DNA from: Rhizobium altiplani
Lineage (GTDB): Bacteria; Pseudomonadota; Alphaproteobacteria; Rhizobiales; Rhizobiaceae
NCBI RefSeq assembly: GCF_001542405.1
Contig: NZ_LNCD01000123.1
Span: 188,501-252,500 of the forward strand
Direction: 5' to 3'
Length of the DNA stretch: 64,000 nucleotides
The translations under genes were made by a program, and so were the position numbers. A model generated the notes under the pieces. It was not told the DNA's origin. It saw only the letters and a program-made list of their open reading frames with translations, and did not search any database. Shown piece by piece: positions 49,123-58,071 of the stretch (its first letter is position 1; each line of letters begins with the position of its first letter).

Positions 49123-49692
49123 TCAGTCTTTTGCGCGCTCGACGTAGGAATTGTCTTCCGTGGCGATAACGACGCGCGTGCCGGCGTTGATGTGCGGCGG
49201 CACCATGGTGCGCACGCCGTTCGACAGCATTGCCGGCTTGTAGGAGGACGAGGCCGTCTGGCCCTTAACGACCGGTTCGGTTTCCGTGATTTCGAGGGTC
49301 ACGTGGCGCGGCAGTTCGAGAGCCAGCGGAACGCCTTCATGGATCGACAGGATGCAGGTCATGCCTTCCTGCAGATAGGCCTTCTGATCGCCCATCGTTT
49401 CATCGTTCACGACCACCTGGTCGTAGGTCGCCGGGTTCATGAAGTGGAACCCTTCGCCATCTTCGTAGAGATACTGGAAGTTCACGTCTTCGACGAAGGC
49501 GCGCTCGACCTGTTCGGTTGTACGCCAGCGCTCGGAGACCTTGACGCCGTCAACGATACGACGCATGTCGACCTGCGTGACCGGCGTGCCCTTGCCCGGA
49601 TGAAAGTTCTGGGCAGTCAGAACGACGTAGAGCTTGCCATCCACGTCGAGAACGTTGCCCTTGCGGACGGAAGAGGCGATGACCTTGACCAT
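49123..49692 (-). CDS. efp: Elongation factor P
   Basis: Translation factor that rescues ribosomes stalled on proline-rich stretches. The 189-residue protein has KOW, central and OB domains; K34 sits in FHPGKGTP, the position beta-lysylated in E. coli. The start is ATG 49692. Divergent epmA and epmB encode the EF-P-modifying ligase and the lysine mutase, so this genome uses the lysyl-type modification. Confidence 0.97.
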   Translation of the reverse strand: MVKVIASSVRKGNVLDVDGKLYVVLTAQNFHPGKGTPVTQVDMRRIVDGVKVSERWRTTEQVERAFVEDVNFQYLYEDGEGFHFMNPATYDQVVVNDETMGDQKAYLQEGMTCILSIHEGVPLALELPRHVTLEITETEPVVKGQTASSSYKPAMLSNGVRTMVPPHINAGTRVVIATEDNSYVERAKD

Positions 49693-49842
49693 TAAGACTT
49701 CCTTGTAACTCGGCTTTTGGCGTCGTAGAGGACTGTCGATACAGCCCCGAAGACGCGATTGATTGTTCTTTGGGGGCGCAACTAACCTAAAATCCGGCAA
49801 ATAGCCAGCCCTAGCGTTGGAAGGCCGGCCAGGACGACGCCA

Positions 49843-50910
49843 ATGAATCCCTCGAACGCCAAAGTATCGCCGTGGTGGACGCCGAGCGTGCATTTGGACC
49901 GCCGTCCGTTCCTGATTGGGCGCAATGCCATCCAGTCCGCGCTGCGCCGCTATTTCCTGAGCGAGGATTTTCTGGAGGTCGACACCGCGACGCTGCAGGT
50001 TTCGCCGGGCAACGAGGCGCATCTTCATGCGTTTGCCACCGAAGCCTTGACGACGGACGGCCAGACTGCAGCGCCGCTTTATCTGCATACCTCGCCTGAA
50101 TTCGCCTGCAAGAAGCTGCTTTCGGCCGGCGAACAGCGCATCGCCTGTTTCGCCCACGTCTATCGCAACCGCGAGCGCGGCCCCCTGCACCACCCGGAGT
50201 TCACCATGCTCGAGTGGTATCGCGTGGGCGAAAGTTACGAGAGCCTGATGATGGATTGCGTTCGAATCCTGGCGCTTGCTGCGGAAACCATGAAGACGGC
50301 GCGGCTCACCTATAAAAGCCGGGACTGCGATCCGTTTGCCGGGCCGGACAGGATCAGTGTTGCCGCGGCTTTCGAACGCTATGCCAGTATTGATCTGCTG
50401 GGCTCCGTTGCAGCCGACGGTGCGACGGATCGGGCGCATCTAGCTGACCAGGTCAGGAGGGTCGGCATGCGTGTTGCCGATGACGATGGTTGGGCGGACT
50501 TGTTCAGCCGCGTGCTTGTCGAAAAGGTCGAGCCTCATCTGGGTTTCGACCGTGTGACCATTCTTGACGAATATCCGGTGTCGGAAGCGGCACTAGCGCG
50601 CCCCTCGGCGCGAGATCCCCGTGTTGCCGAACGTTTCGAGGTCTATGCCTGCGGCGTCGAGCTTGCAAACGGCTTCGGCGAGCTTACCAATACGGCGGAA
50701 CAGCGCCGCCGCTTCGAGATCGAGATGTCTGAAAAAGCTCGCATCTACGGCGAAAGCTATCCTCTCGATGAGGACTTTCTGGACGCGCTTGCCATCATGC
50801 CCGAGGCAAGCGGCATCGCTCTTGGCTTCGATCGGCTGGTGATGCTGGCAACCGGGGCCTCGCGGATCGATCAGGTGATGTGGGCTCCGGTCGCGGAGTA
50901 CGGCAGATGA
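49843..50910 (+). CDS. epmA: EF-P--lysine ligase EpmA
   Basis: Attaches (R)-beta-lysine to K34 of EF-P; a class II LysRS-like protein without an anticodon domain. The 355-residue protein has class II motifs VYRNRERGPLHHPEFTMLEW (motif 2) and GIALGFDRLVMLATG (motif 3). The N-terminal anticodon-binding part of LysRS is missing, as expected for EpmA. It overlaps epmB by 4 bases (ATGA). Confidence 0.95.
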   Translation: MNPSNAKVSPWWTPSVHLDRRPFLIGRNAIQSALRRYFLSEDFLEVDTATLQVSPGNEAHLHAFATEALTTDGQTAAPLYLHTSPEFACKKLLSAGEQRIACFAHVYRNRERGPLHHPEFTMLEWYRVGESYESLMMDCVRILALAAETMKTARLTYKSRDCDPFAGPDRISVAAAFERYASIDLLGSVAADGATDRAHLADQVRRVGMRVADDDGWADLFSRVLVEKVEPHLGFDRVTILDEYPVSEAALARPSARDPRVAERFEVYACGVELANGFGELTNTAEQRRRFEIEMSEKARIYGESYPLDEDFLDALAIMPEASGIALGFDRLVMLATGASRIDQVMWAPVAEYGR

Positions 50911-51959
50911 ACAGTAACGGGCCCATCAAGACGGTCGAAGGGCTGGCACGCGCAGGGCTGCTGGCTCGGAGAGACCGGGACGCGCTGGCTGATGTCGCCG
51001 CACGCTATGCCATTGCATTGACTCCGACCGTTGCAGGATTGATCGACCGAGCCGATGATTCAGATCCAATCGCCCGGCAATTCGTTCCTGAGCCGGCTGA
51101 GCTGATCACGACGCCCGAAGAGCGCGCCGACCCGATCGGCGACGAAGCCCATAGTCCCGTACAGGGGATCGTTCATCGCTATCCCGACCGGGTGCTCTTG
51201 AAGGCGGTGCATGTCTGCCCCGTCTACTGTCGCTTCTGCTTTCGCCGCGAGATGGTCGGTCCGGAAGGCTTGGGCACCCTTGACCCCAATGCAATGTCTG
51301 CGGCCTTCGCCTATATCCGCGACCATGAGGAAATCTGGGAAGTGATCCTGACGGGCGGCGATCCGCTCGTATTGTCACCGCGACGGCTGGAAGAAATTCT
51401 TCGCGAACTGGCATCGATCGACCACGTCAAGATCGTGCGGTTCCATACCCGGGTTCCCGTGGTTGATCCATCGAGGGTGGATGCGGCCCTGATTGCGGCC
51501 CTGAGAGCGAGCGGCAAGACCGTCTACGTGGCGCTGCACGCCAATCATCCCCGCGAACTGACCGCCGAGGCGCGCGCAGCATGCGCTCGCCTGATCGATG
51601 CCGGCATGGTCATGGTCAGCCAATCGGTGCTTCTGAAGGGCGTCAATGATGATCCGGCGGTGCTGACGGAGTTGATGAAGGCCTTCGTCGAGACGCGTGT
51701 GAAGCCGTACTATTTGCATCATCCCGATCTGGCGCCCGGCACGAGCCATTTTCGGCTGACGATCGAAGAGGGGCAGAAGATCGTCGCCGCATTGCGTGGC
51801 CGGATTTCAGGTCTTTGCCAGCCCACCTACATACTCGACATACCCGGTGGCCATGGCAAAGCAGTGATCGCTCCTCAGTCGATCAGTGAGATGGGCGAAG
51901 GCTGCTATTCGGTTTCGGATTATCGCGGCGGCGAGCACCTGTATCCGCCGGTCGCCTAG
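50907..51959 (+). CDS. epmB: EF-P lysine 2,3-aminomutase-like radical SAM enzyme EpmB
   Basis: Converts L-lysine to (R)-beta-lysine for EF-P modification. The 350-residue protein has the radical-SAM cluster motif CPVYCRFCFRRE and the GGDPLVL segment, plus the KamA-type C-terminus. ATG 50907 overlaps the epmA stop. It completes efp-epmA-epmB in one location. Confidence 0.93.
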   Translation: MNSNGPIKTVEGLARAGLLARRDRDALADVAARYAIALTPTVAGLIDRADDSDPIARQFVPEPAELITTPEERADPIGDEAHSPVQGIVHRYPDRVLLKAVHVCPVYCRFCFRREMVGPEGLGTLDPNAMSAAFAYIRDHEEIWEVILTGGDPLVLSPRRLEEILRELASIDHVKIVRFHTRVPVVDPSRVDAALIAALRASGKTVYVALHANHPRELTAEARAACARLIDAGMVMVSQSVLLKGVNDDPAVLTELMKAFVETRVKPYYLHHPDLAPGTSHFRLTIEEGQKIVAALRGRISGLCQPTYILDIPGGHGKAVIAPQSISEMGEGCYSVSDYRGGEHLYPPVA

Positions 51960-52220
51960 TCAAAAATGGGCGAAAGAAGTGTTGTTATTGGACAATGTGT
52001 CACAAGATCCGTTGGTCACCCAAAAATACAGCTCGAGAGCAAGATGTTGAAATCTCACACAAGCTCCCCCCTTCCCCGTTTCTTTCGTAGGAATTTAGCT
52101 GAGAAGCTTAGCTGACTTTAACTACGTCATTTAGGACAATTTTGTCTTTTCCAGACTACGCGTACTCCGAGAACGAGGCGGTTTCGCCACTCGAGATATG
52201 ATCATCTTGGAGAAGTCATA
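51960..52220 (+). promoter_or_regulatory. Upstream region of the carrier-protein operon with repeats
   Basis: About 260 bases, clearly more AT-rich than the genes on either side. TTAGCTGA occurs twice at 52097-52104 and 52110-52117 (13-base period), and GACAATTTTGTC (52137-52148) is an inverted repeat. Both are within 125 bases of the ACP start and are candidate regulator sites. No -35/-10 pair is clear. Confidence 0.4.
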
Positions 52221-52472
52221 ATGAATACTACGATCCGTGAGCTCCTGGTCAAATTTGGAAAGCTCCCTGTCTCTGTCGATCAGGTCGCCGATGATGCCGA
52301 CCTCTATGCGGTCGGCCTAACGTCTTTCGCTTCCGTGCAGCTTATGCTTGGCATCGAAGAAGCCTTTGATATCGAGTTTCCCGACAATCTCTTGAATCGC
52401 AAGTCTTTCGCCAGCATCGCGGCGATCGCAAGGACCGTTGACCAGATCAAAGATAGCCGGAAGGTCGCCTGA
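52221..52472 (+). CDS. Acyl carrier protein-like carrier (83 aa)
   Basis: An 83-residue acidic carrier protein. The phosphopantetheine-accepting serine is S35 in VGLTSFASVQLM, in place of the usual DSL; the four-helix pattern (residues 3-12, 36-50, 55-63, 64-77) is recognisable. ATG 52221 follows GGAG. The next gene starts with ATG immediately after its TGA. In this setting it is the probable acceptor for the amino acid ligase encoded two genes on, not a fatty-acid ACP. Confidence 0.88.
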   Translation: MNTTIRELLVKFGKLPVSVDQVADDADLYAVGLTSFASVQLMLGIEEAFDIEFPDNLLNRKSFASIAAIARTVDQIKDSRKVA

Positions 52473-53654
52473 ATGAACTTTCCGGTCAAAATCGCGCAAG
52501 AGGATCTTGCCGCCAGAGCCGCGCGCGTGTCAGCGATTGCGGCAAAGCATGCAGACTCCGTCGATTTTGAAGGGAGGTTCCCGCACGAAGCCGTGGAGGC
52601 AATGAGGGCCGAGCGCTTGCTAGGCGTTCAGATCCCACGCCATTTCGGTGGCGAAGGCGCGACGATCGCACAGATCGCCGAGTTATGCTCGATGCTTGGT
52701 CAGGCTTGTGCTGCGGCTGCCATGGTCTTCGCCATGCATCACATCAAGCTTTGCAGCCTTGTTGAGCACGGCGGCGAGAGCGAGTGGCATCGGGCCTTCA
52801 TGCTACGTGTTGCTGCCGAGCAATTGCTGGTCGCGTCGGCAACGACGGAAGGCGGGATCGGCGGCAATCTCAGGAATAGCATCTGCGCGATCGAGGTGGA
52901 TCGTGACATTTGCCGTCTGGAGAAAGATGCGACTGTCATATCCTACGGCTCCCACGCCGATGCGATCATGGTTACCTCGCGTGCCCACGCAACTGCCGCC
53001 TCTTCCGATCAGGTGCTGACCGTCTTTCTGAAGGAGCAGTACACGTTGGAAAAAACGCATACGTGGGACACGCTCGGCATGCGCGGTACCTGCTCAGATG
53101 GTTTCCTCTTCAAGGGCGAGGCTGCGGCCGAACAGATCCTGCCGAAGCCTTTCGCAGAGATCGCGGCGCAATCGATGCTGGCATCGTCGCACCTTCTTTG
53201 GAGCAGCGTGTGGTATGGCATCGCGGTCGACGCGGTTGGCCGTGCACAGGCGTTCGTGCGCGCCGCAGCGCGCAAGTCGCCGGGTACGCCACCGCCCGGA
53301 GCCTTGAGGCTCGCCGAGGTGTCAAACTTGCAGCAGATGGTTCGATCGAACGTTGTCGCCGGTCTGAAGGCCTACGAGGACGCCAGGAGCGACGCCGACA
53401 AGCTCTCTTCCATGGGCTTCGCCGTCACGATGAACAACGTAAAGATTGCCTCATCTGAGACGATCCTCGAGATCGTCAATCACGTGATGCTGATTTGCGG
53501 GATCATGGGCTACAAGAACGGCACGCCATTCAGCGTCGGCCGCCATCTGCGCGATGCCCACTCGGCGCAACTCATGATCTCGAATGACCGCATTCTCGGC
53601 AATACGTCGAGCATGCTTCTTGTTCATAAGCAGGACACTAGCTTACTGGGGTGA
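52473..53654 (+). CDS. Acyl-CoA dehydrogenase-like flavoprotein lacking the usual catalytic Glu
   Basis: A 393-residue FAD enzyme of the acyl-CoA dehydrogenase fold: N-terminal helical domain (FGGEGATIAQIAELCSMLG), middle segment ASATTEGGIGGNLRNS at the flavin site, and helical C-terminus. At the position of the catalytic glutamate in medium-chain enzymes (the IYEG motif) this protein has LMISNDR, with I369 where Glu is expected. The neighbouring carrier protein and ligase suggest it oxidises a carrier-bound aminoacyl group, as prolyl-carrier dehydrogenases do; that is inference. Confidence 0.82.
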   Translation: MNFPVKIAQEDLAARAARVSAIAAKHADSVDFEGRFPHEAVEAMRAERLLGVQIPRHFGGEGATIAQIAELCSMLGQACAAAAMVFAMHHIKLCSLVEHGGESEWHRAFMLRVAAEQLLVASATTEGGIGGNLRNSICAIEVDRDICRLEKDATVISYGSHADAIMVTSRAHATAASSDQVLTVFLKEQYTLEKTHTWDTLGMRGTCSDGFLFKGEAAAEQILPKPFAEIAAQSMLASSHLLWSSVWYGIAVDAVGRAQAFVRAAARKSPGTPPPGALRLAEVSNLQQMVRSNVVAGLKAYEDARSDADKLSSMGFAVTMNNVKIASSETILEIVNHVMLICGIMGYKNGTPFSVGRHLRDAHSAQLMISNDRILGNTSSMLLVHKQDTSLLG

Positions 53655-53658
53655 CGAC

Positions 53659-54567
53659 ATGGACGTGCAGACAACGTTTCTGGACAGGCTATTTGAATCG
53701 GGTCTCTTGATCGATACGGGCGTTGACGGTCTCTACGGGCGCAGCGGACAATTCGAAGACGTGATCGCCGCCTTCGAGCGCCTGATCGACAGGTTCGGCG
53801 GCGCCGACGGCGCGGAAGCGATGCGCTTTCCGCCCGGGATGAACCGCGCCTTCTTCGAGAAGAGCGGCTACATGAAGAGCTTCCCGCAGCTTGCCGGCAC
53901 CGTCCACAGTTTCTGCGGCAGCGAGCTCGACCACATCAGCCTACTCCAGTGCATGGAGGTGGGCGACGATTGGACCAAGGATCAACAGGCAACCGACATC
54001 GTATTGACGCCTGCAGCTTGCTATCCGCTTTATCCGACTGTCGCTCGGCGCGGCAAACTGCCGATGAGCGGCGGCCTCTTCGATCTGCAATCCTATTGCT
54101 TCCGCCACGAGCCTTCGCAGGATCCCGCCCGCCAGCAGCTCTTCCGCATGCGTGAATATATTTGCATGGGGACCGAGCAGCACGTCACGGATTTCCGTCA
54201 ACGCTGGATGGATCGCGGCGTCGAAATGATGAAGGCGGTCGGTCTGGATGTGACCATTGATGTCGCGAACGACCCGTTCTTCGGCCGTGCCGGCAAGATG
54301 CTGGCCAATAATCAGCGCGATCAGAACCTGAAGTTCGAGCTGCTTATCCCGATCACCTCGGTTGCCAAGCCGACGGCCTGCATGAGCTTCAACTACCACC
54401 AGGACGCATTTGGTGCGAAATGGGGCCTGTACCTCGAAGACGAGAGCGTTGCGCACACCGCTTGCGTCGGCTTCGGGCTTGAGCGTATCGCGCTCGCGCT
54501 GTTTCATCACCACGGGCTCGAGGTCAAGCATTGGCCTTCCAAGGTGCGTCAAGCGCTGTGGGGCTGA
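53659..54567 (+). CDS. Amino acid--[carrier protein] ligase (SerRS-like)
   Basis: A 302-residue class II aminoacyl-tRNA synthetase homologue that loads an amino acid onto the phosphopantetheine arm of a carrier protein rather than onto tRNA. There is no tRNA-binding arm. Motif 2 is SYCFRHEP, with LFRMREYICMG, and motif 3 is GFGLERIALAL. C121, E166 and C241 are placed as the zinc ligands of atypical SerRS and its ligase relatives. ATG 53659 follows CTGGGGTG. Homologues from Bradyrhizobium and Agrobacterium are known to activate glycine or alanine; substrate here unknown. The linked carrier gene at 52221 is its likely partner. Confidence 0.88.
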   Translation: MDVQTTFLDRLFESGLLIDTGVDGLYGRSGQFEDVIAAFERLIDRFGGADGAEAMRFPPGMNRAFFEKSGYMKSFPQLAGTVHSFCGSELDHISLLQCMEVGDDWTKDQQATDIVLTPAACYPLYPTVARRGKLPMSGGLFDLQSYCFRHEPSQDPARQQLFRMREYICMGTEQHVTDFRQRWMDRGVEMMKAVGLDVTIDVANDPFFGRAGKMLANNQRDQNLKFELLIPITSVAKPTACMSFNYHQDAFGAKWGLYLEDESVAHTACVGFGLERIALALFHHHGLEVKHWPSKVRQALWG

Positions 54568-54575
54568 ATGAAACG

Positions 54576-55538
54576 ATGAGAGCCGTCTTTCCGCGGGTCC
54601 GCCCGGACGGCTATCAACCGCATTCGCTCCATTCCGGCGAGCGCATGTGGCCTGAAACCAATTGCTATGTCGACCTCTGGATCGAAGTGCTGAGCGGCTG
54701 CGGCGCGGTACCGGAGGCGATGCTTGGCTTTACGCTCACGCAGGACTTCGAGGGCGATCAGTTCACCTTCTTCAAGGTGCCGCTCGAGGATCTCGAGTCA
54801 CTCTATGACATCCGTGTCACTGAGCTTGCCATTTTCGACCGCGTCGAACGGCATATCGAGGTGCAGATCGCACGCGGGCGCCTTTGCCTGATCGAGATGG
54901 ACTCGTTCTATATGCCCGATACGCAGGGTACCGCTTATCGGACCGAGCATGGCAAGACCACCGTGGCGATCAACAGGCTCGATCTCACCGGCAAGCGCGT
55001 GGAGTATTTCCACAATGGCGGCTATTTCCAGCTTGAGGGTGAAGACTTCGAGGGGCTGTTCCAGCTGCAACTGACGGCGGACGATCCGTCGTTCCTTCCC
55101 TACACCGAGTTCGCGAAATTTCCGGTTCGCATGCCGGATACGGCGCATGTCAGCACTATGGCACGCAGGCTTCTAGGAACTCACTTCGGTCGCCGCCCAG
55201 TCTCGAATCCGATTCGCGCCTTTGTCGAAGTGTTTCCGCAGCAGGTGGAAGCAGTCGCAGAGCGGCCGTTTGGCTTCTTTCACAAGTACGCATTCAATAC
55301 GCTGCGCCAGTTCGGTGCCAATTTCGAGCTTGCCGGAGATCACCTGGCTTGGCTTTCTGCGAGCGAATTCGCGTCCGCAATTGAAGACGCGCGCCGAATT
55401 TCCGAAGTCGCGAAGTCCGTGCAGTTTCAGCTCGCCCGGGCGGTCACCCGGAAGAAATACGAGCCATTGCGCACGGCGCTTGATCCGGCAGCCGATGCGT
55501 GGGATTCCATGATGGCTTCTCTCAAGGAGCGCTTGTGA
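54576..55538 (+). CDS. DUF1839-family protein
   Basis: A 320-residue soluble protein recognised from NCYVDLWIEVLSG and LGFTLTQDFEGDQFTFFK near the N-terminus, with DSFYMPDTQGTAYRTEH and FHNGGYFQLEGEDFEGLF in the middle. No known catalytic motif is certain. In other rhizobia this family is found beside amino acid:carrier-protein ligases, so it may be the step that takes the aminoacyl group off the carrier. ATG 54576 is 9 bases past the ligase stop. Confidence 0.7.
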   Translation: MRAVFPRVRPDGYQPHSLHSGERMWPETNCYVDLWIEVLSGCGAVPEAMLGFTLTQDFEGDQFTFFKVPLEDLESLYDIRVTELAIFDRVERHIEVQIARGRLCLIEMDSFYMPDTQGTAYRTEHGKTTVAINRLDLTGKRVEYFHNGGYFQLEGEDFEGLFQLQLTADDPSFLPYTEFAKFPVRMPDTAHVSTMARRLLGTHFGRRPVSNPIRAFVEVFPQQVEAVAERPFGFFHKYAFNTLRQFGANFELAGDHLAWLSASEFASAIEDARRISEVAKSVQFQLARAVTRKKYEPLRTALDPAADAWDSMMASLKERL

Positions 55539-55554
55539 AGCCGGGAGTCTAAGC

Positions 55555-58029
55555 ATGCGGGGACGGTTGGCGAGTGTCGGTGCGGAGGAAACTCTGCTCG
55601 CCGAAGGTTGGAATCTGGTTCTGACGGAACCGGGCGCTTGTGCGACGCCGCATGACATTCCGTTGTCGGCGCAGTTTATCGCCGCCGAGGTGCCGGGGAC
55701 CGTTGCCGCGGCATTGGAGAAGGCCGGGCACTTCGATCGTGAAAACCCCGAGCCGCTCGACACGCGCGATGCGTGGTATCTTTGCCGACTTTTTGACGTA
55801 CAACCCGGCGACGCGCTTCTTCGCTTCGAGGGCTTGGCGACGCTGTGTCATGTCTTCCTCAATGGGCAGGAGATCCTGTCATCGGGAAGCATGTTCACCA
55901 TGCACGAGATACCGGTGACGCTTTCCGGCGGCGACGAACTGGCGCTTTGCTTCCGGGCGCTGGCACCGCGGCTTGCCGAGCCCGGTCCGCGCGCTCGTTG
56001 GCGGCCGCAGATGATCACGCCGCAAGGCTTGAAGAATATTCGAACAACGCTGCTCGGGCGCATGCCGGGCTGGTGTCCGGAAGTTCATGCTGTCGGTCCG
56101 TGGCGCCCCATCACGCTTGTCCGGCGCGATGTCGTTTCGATTGACAACGTCACTGTCCGCGCCGTGCTCGAGGCGGATAACACCGGGCGACTGAGCGTTT
56201 CGCTTCATGCAAATGTCAACAATCCGGATCTAGTGCTCCGGTGCGGAGGCGTTCAGCAGACATTCGAGAAGATCGGCGAGAATCACTATTCGGCAATCGT
56301 CAGGCTGGAGAACGTCGATCTCTGGTGGCCCCATACTCACGGCGCACAGTGCCTCTATGATTTCTCGATCCTCGTCGACGGCGTTGAGCATCACGCCAGC
56401 CGAATCGGCTTTCGGCGCATCGACGTCGACCGCGGAAAAGACGGAGAGGGTTTTGCGTTGTTGATCAACGGCGAGCGCATCTTTTGCCGCGGTGCGGTCT
56501 GGACCACGGCGGATATCGTCCGGCTGCCGGGTGGCAAGGCCGACTATGAGCCGTTCCTGCGCCTTGCCGCGCAGGCAGGCATGAACATGCTCCGCATTGG
56601 CGGCACGATGGCCTACGAAACGCGGGAGTTCTTTGAGCTCTGCGACGAGCTTGGTCTGCTCGTCTGGCAGGACTTCATGTTTGCCAATTTCGACTATCCG
56701 AAGAACGACAAGGCTCTCACTGCGCAAGTCCACGCGGAAGTCGAGGAATTGCTGCATGCCGTTCAGGGGTGCCCGTCGTTGGCGGTGGTTTGCGGCGGCA
56801 GCGAGATCTATCAGCAGGCCGCGATGCTGGGATTGCCGCAGGACTATTGGTCGGGTCCGATCACGGAGGAGATTATTCCGGCGATCGCCGGGCGTATGCG
56901 CCCCGACGTCCCCTATGTGCCAAATTCGCCTTCGGGCGGCGCGATGCCGTTTTCTCCGAATGCGGGAGTCACCCACTATTACGGGGTCGGCGCTTATATG
57001 CGCCCGCTTGACGACGCGCGCCGTGCCAACGTTCGCTTCGCGACCGAGAGCCTGGCTTTCGCCCATGTTCCACAGCAGCGAACGCTGCAACGCCATCTGG
57101 ATGTACCGCCTGTCCATAGTCCGCTATGGAAATCACGTGTCCCCCGCGATCGCGGCGCATCGTGGGATTTCGAGGACGTCAGGGATTTCTATCTGGCGGA
57201 ACTCTATGGCGAGGATCCGGCGCGTCTCCGTCGTGAGGATCGTGATCGATACCTCGATCTCTCCCGCGTCGTCACCGGTGAAGTTGCGGAAGCGACGTTT
57301 GCCGAATGGCGCCGGAAGGGGTCGAGCTGCAACGGCGCGCTGGTCTGGACCCTGCAGGATCTGATGCCCGGAGCTGGTTGGGGTGTGATCGATTCAACCG
57401 GCGAGCCCAAGCCGGTGTGGTATGCCCTGCGCCGCGCTTTCCGGCCTGTGCAGGTCGTCGTGACCGACGAGGGCACAAATGGCCTCGACGTTCACGTCCT
57501 GAATGAGACCGAGCATGCTCTCCAGCTTGATCTCGAGCTGGTTTGCTTGCGGCATGGCAGGCAGCACGCCGTCAGCGGCGGCCGCATTCTGACCTTGGCG
57601 CCGAGAAGCTGCGAGACCTTTGCCGCCACTGATCTCTTTGGCGCCTTTTTTGACACGACTTACGCCTTCCGCTTCGGCCCGCCGTCTCACGACGTCACCG
57701 TCGCGCGCTTGCGTTTGCCGGACGGAGGTCCTGTGGTCGCCGATGCCTTTCATTTTCCGTTGGGGCGCTCCAAGGCCCTCCACGACGCCGAAATCCAAGT
57801 GTCGGTGGCGCCACAGGACGAAGGGTGGGTCGTCGATCTCGCAGCCGACAGGTTCGCCCAGTCGGTCCACCTCAACGTCGATGGCTATCGGCCGGAGGAT
57901 GATTGGTTTCATCTTGCGCCTGGCGCTAGCAAACGCGTCAGTCTGCTTCCGACGGCTGGAAGGACAGACGGAGAGGCACCCTCGGGTGAGGTCACAAGCC
58001 TTGGCGGTACGCGGGCGCTTTCCTTTTGA
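55555..58029 (+). CDS. Glycoside hydrolase family 2 protein (beta-mannosidase-like)
   Basis: An 824-residue cytosolic enzyme with the GH2 layout: jelly-roll N-terminal domain (WYLCRLFDVQPGDALLRFEG), immunoglobulin-like domain, then the TIM barrel. Catalytic residues are probably E417 (VCGGSEIYQQ, acid/base) and E498 (FATESLAF, nucleophile). No signal peptide is visible at MRGRLASVGAEE, so its substrate is inside the cell. It starts 16 bases after the DUF1839 stop and ends the operon. Its substrate may be a glycoside produced or modified by the upstream genes, or it could act in reverse on a carrier-linked amino acid sugar; both are speculative. Confidence 0.83.
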   Translation: MRGRLASVGAEETLLAEGWNLVLTEPGACATPHDIPLSAQFIAAEVPGTVAAALEKAGHFDRENPEPLDTRDAWYLCRLFDVQPGDALLRFEGLATLCHVFLNGQEILSSGSMFTMHEIPVTLSGGDELALCFRALAPRLAEPGPRARWRPQMITPQGLKNIRTTLLGRMPGWCPEVHAVGPWRPITLVRRDVVSIDNVTVRAVLEADNTGRLSVSLHANVNNPDLVLRCGGVQQTFEKIGENHYSAIVRLENVDLWWPHTHGAQCLYDFSILVDGVEHHASRIGFRRIDVDRGKDGEGFALLINGERIFCRGAVWTTADIVRLPGGKADYEPFLRLAAQAGMNMLRIGGTMAYETREFFELCDELGLLVWQDFMFANFDYPKNDKALTAQVHAEVEELLHAVQGCPSLAVVCGGSEIYQQAAMLGLPQDYWSGPITEEIIPAIAGRMRPDVPYVPNSPSGGAMPFSPNAGVTHYYGVGAYMRPLDDARRANVRFATESLAFAHVPQQRTLQRHLDVPPVHSPLWKSRVPRDRGASWDFEDVRDFYLAELYGEDPARLRREDRDRYLDLSRVVTGEVAEATFAEWRRKGSSCNGALVWTLQDLMPGAGWGVIDSTGEPKPVWYALRRAFRPVQVVVTDEGTNGLDVHVLNETEHALQLDLELVCLRHGRQHAVSGGRILTLAPRSCETFAATDLFGAFFDTTYAFRFGPPSHDVTVARLRLPDGGPVVADAFHFPLGRSKALHDAEIQVSVAPQDEGWVVDLAADRFAQSVHLNVDGYRPEDDWFHLAPGASKRVSLLPTAGRTDGEAPSGEVTSLGGTRALSF

Positions 58030-58071
58030 CACCTCCAGCCTGCTCCTTGTTGAGCGGAATGGAACGGCAGT

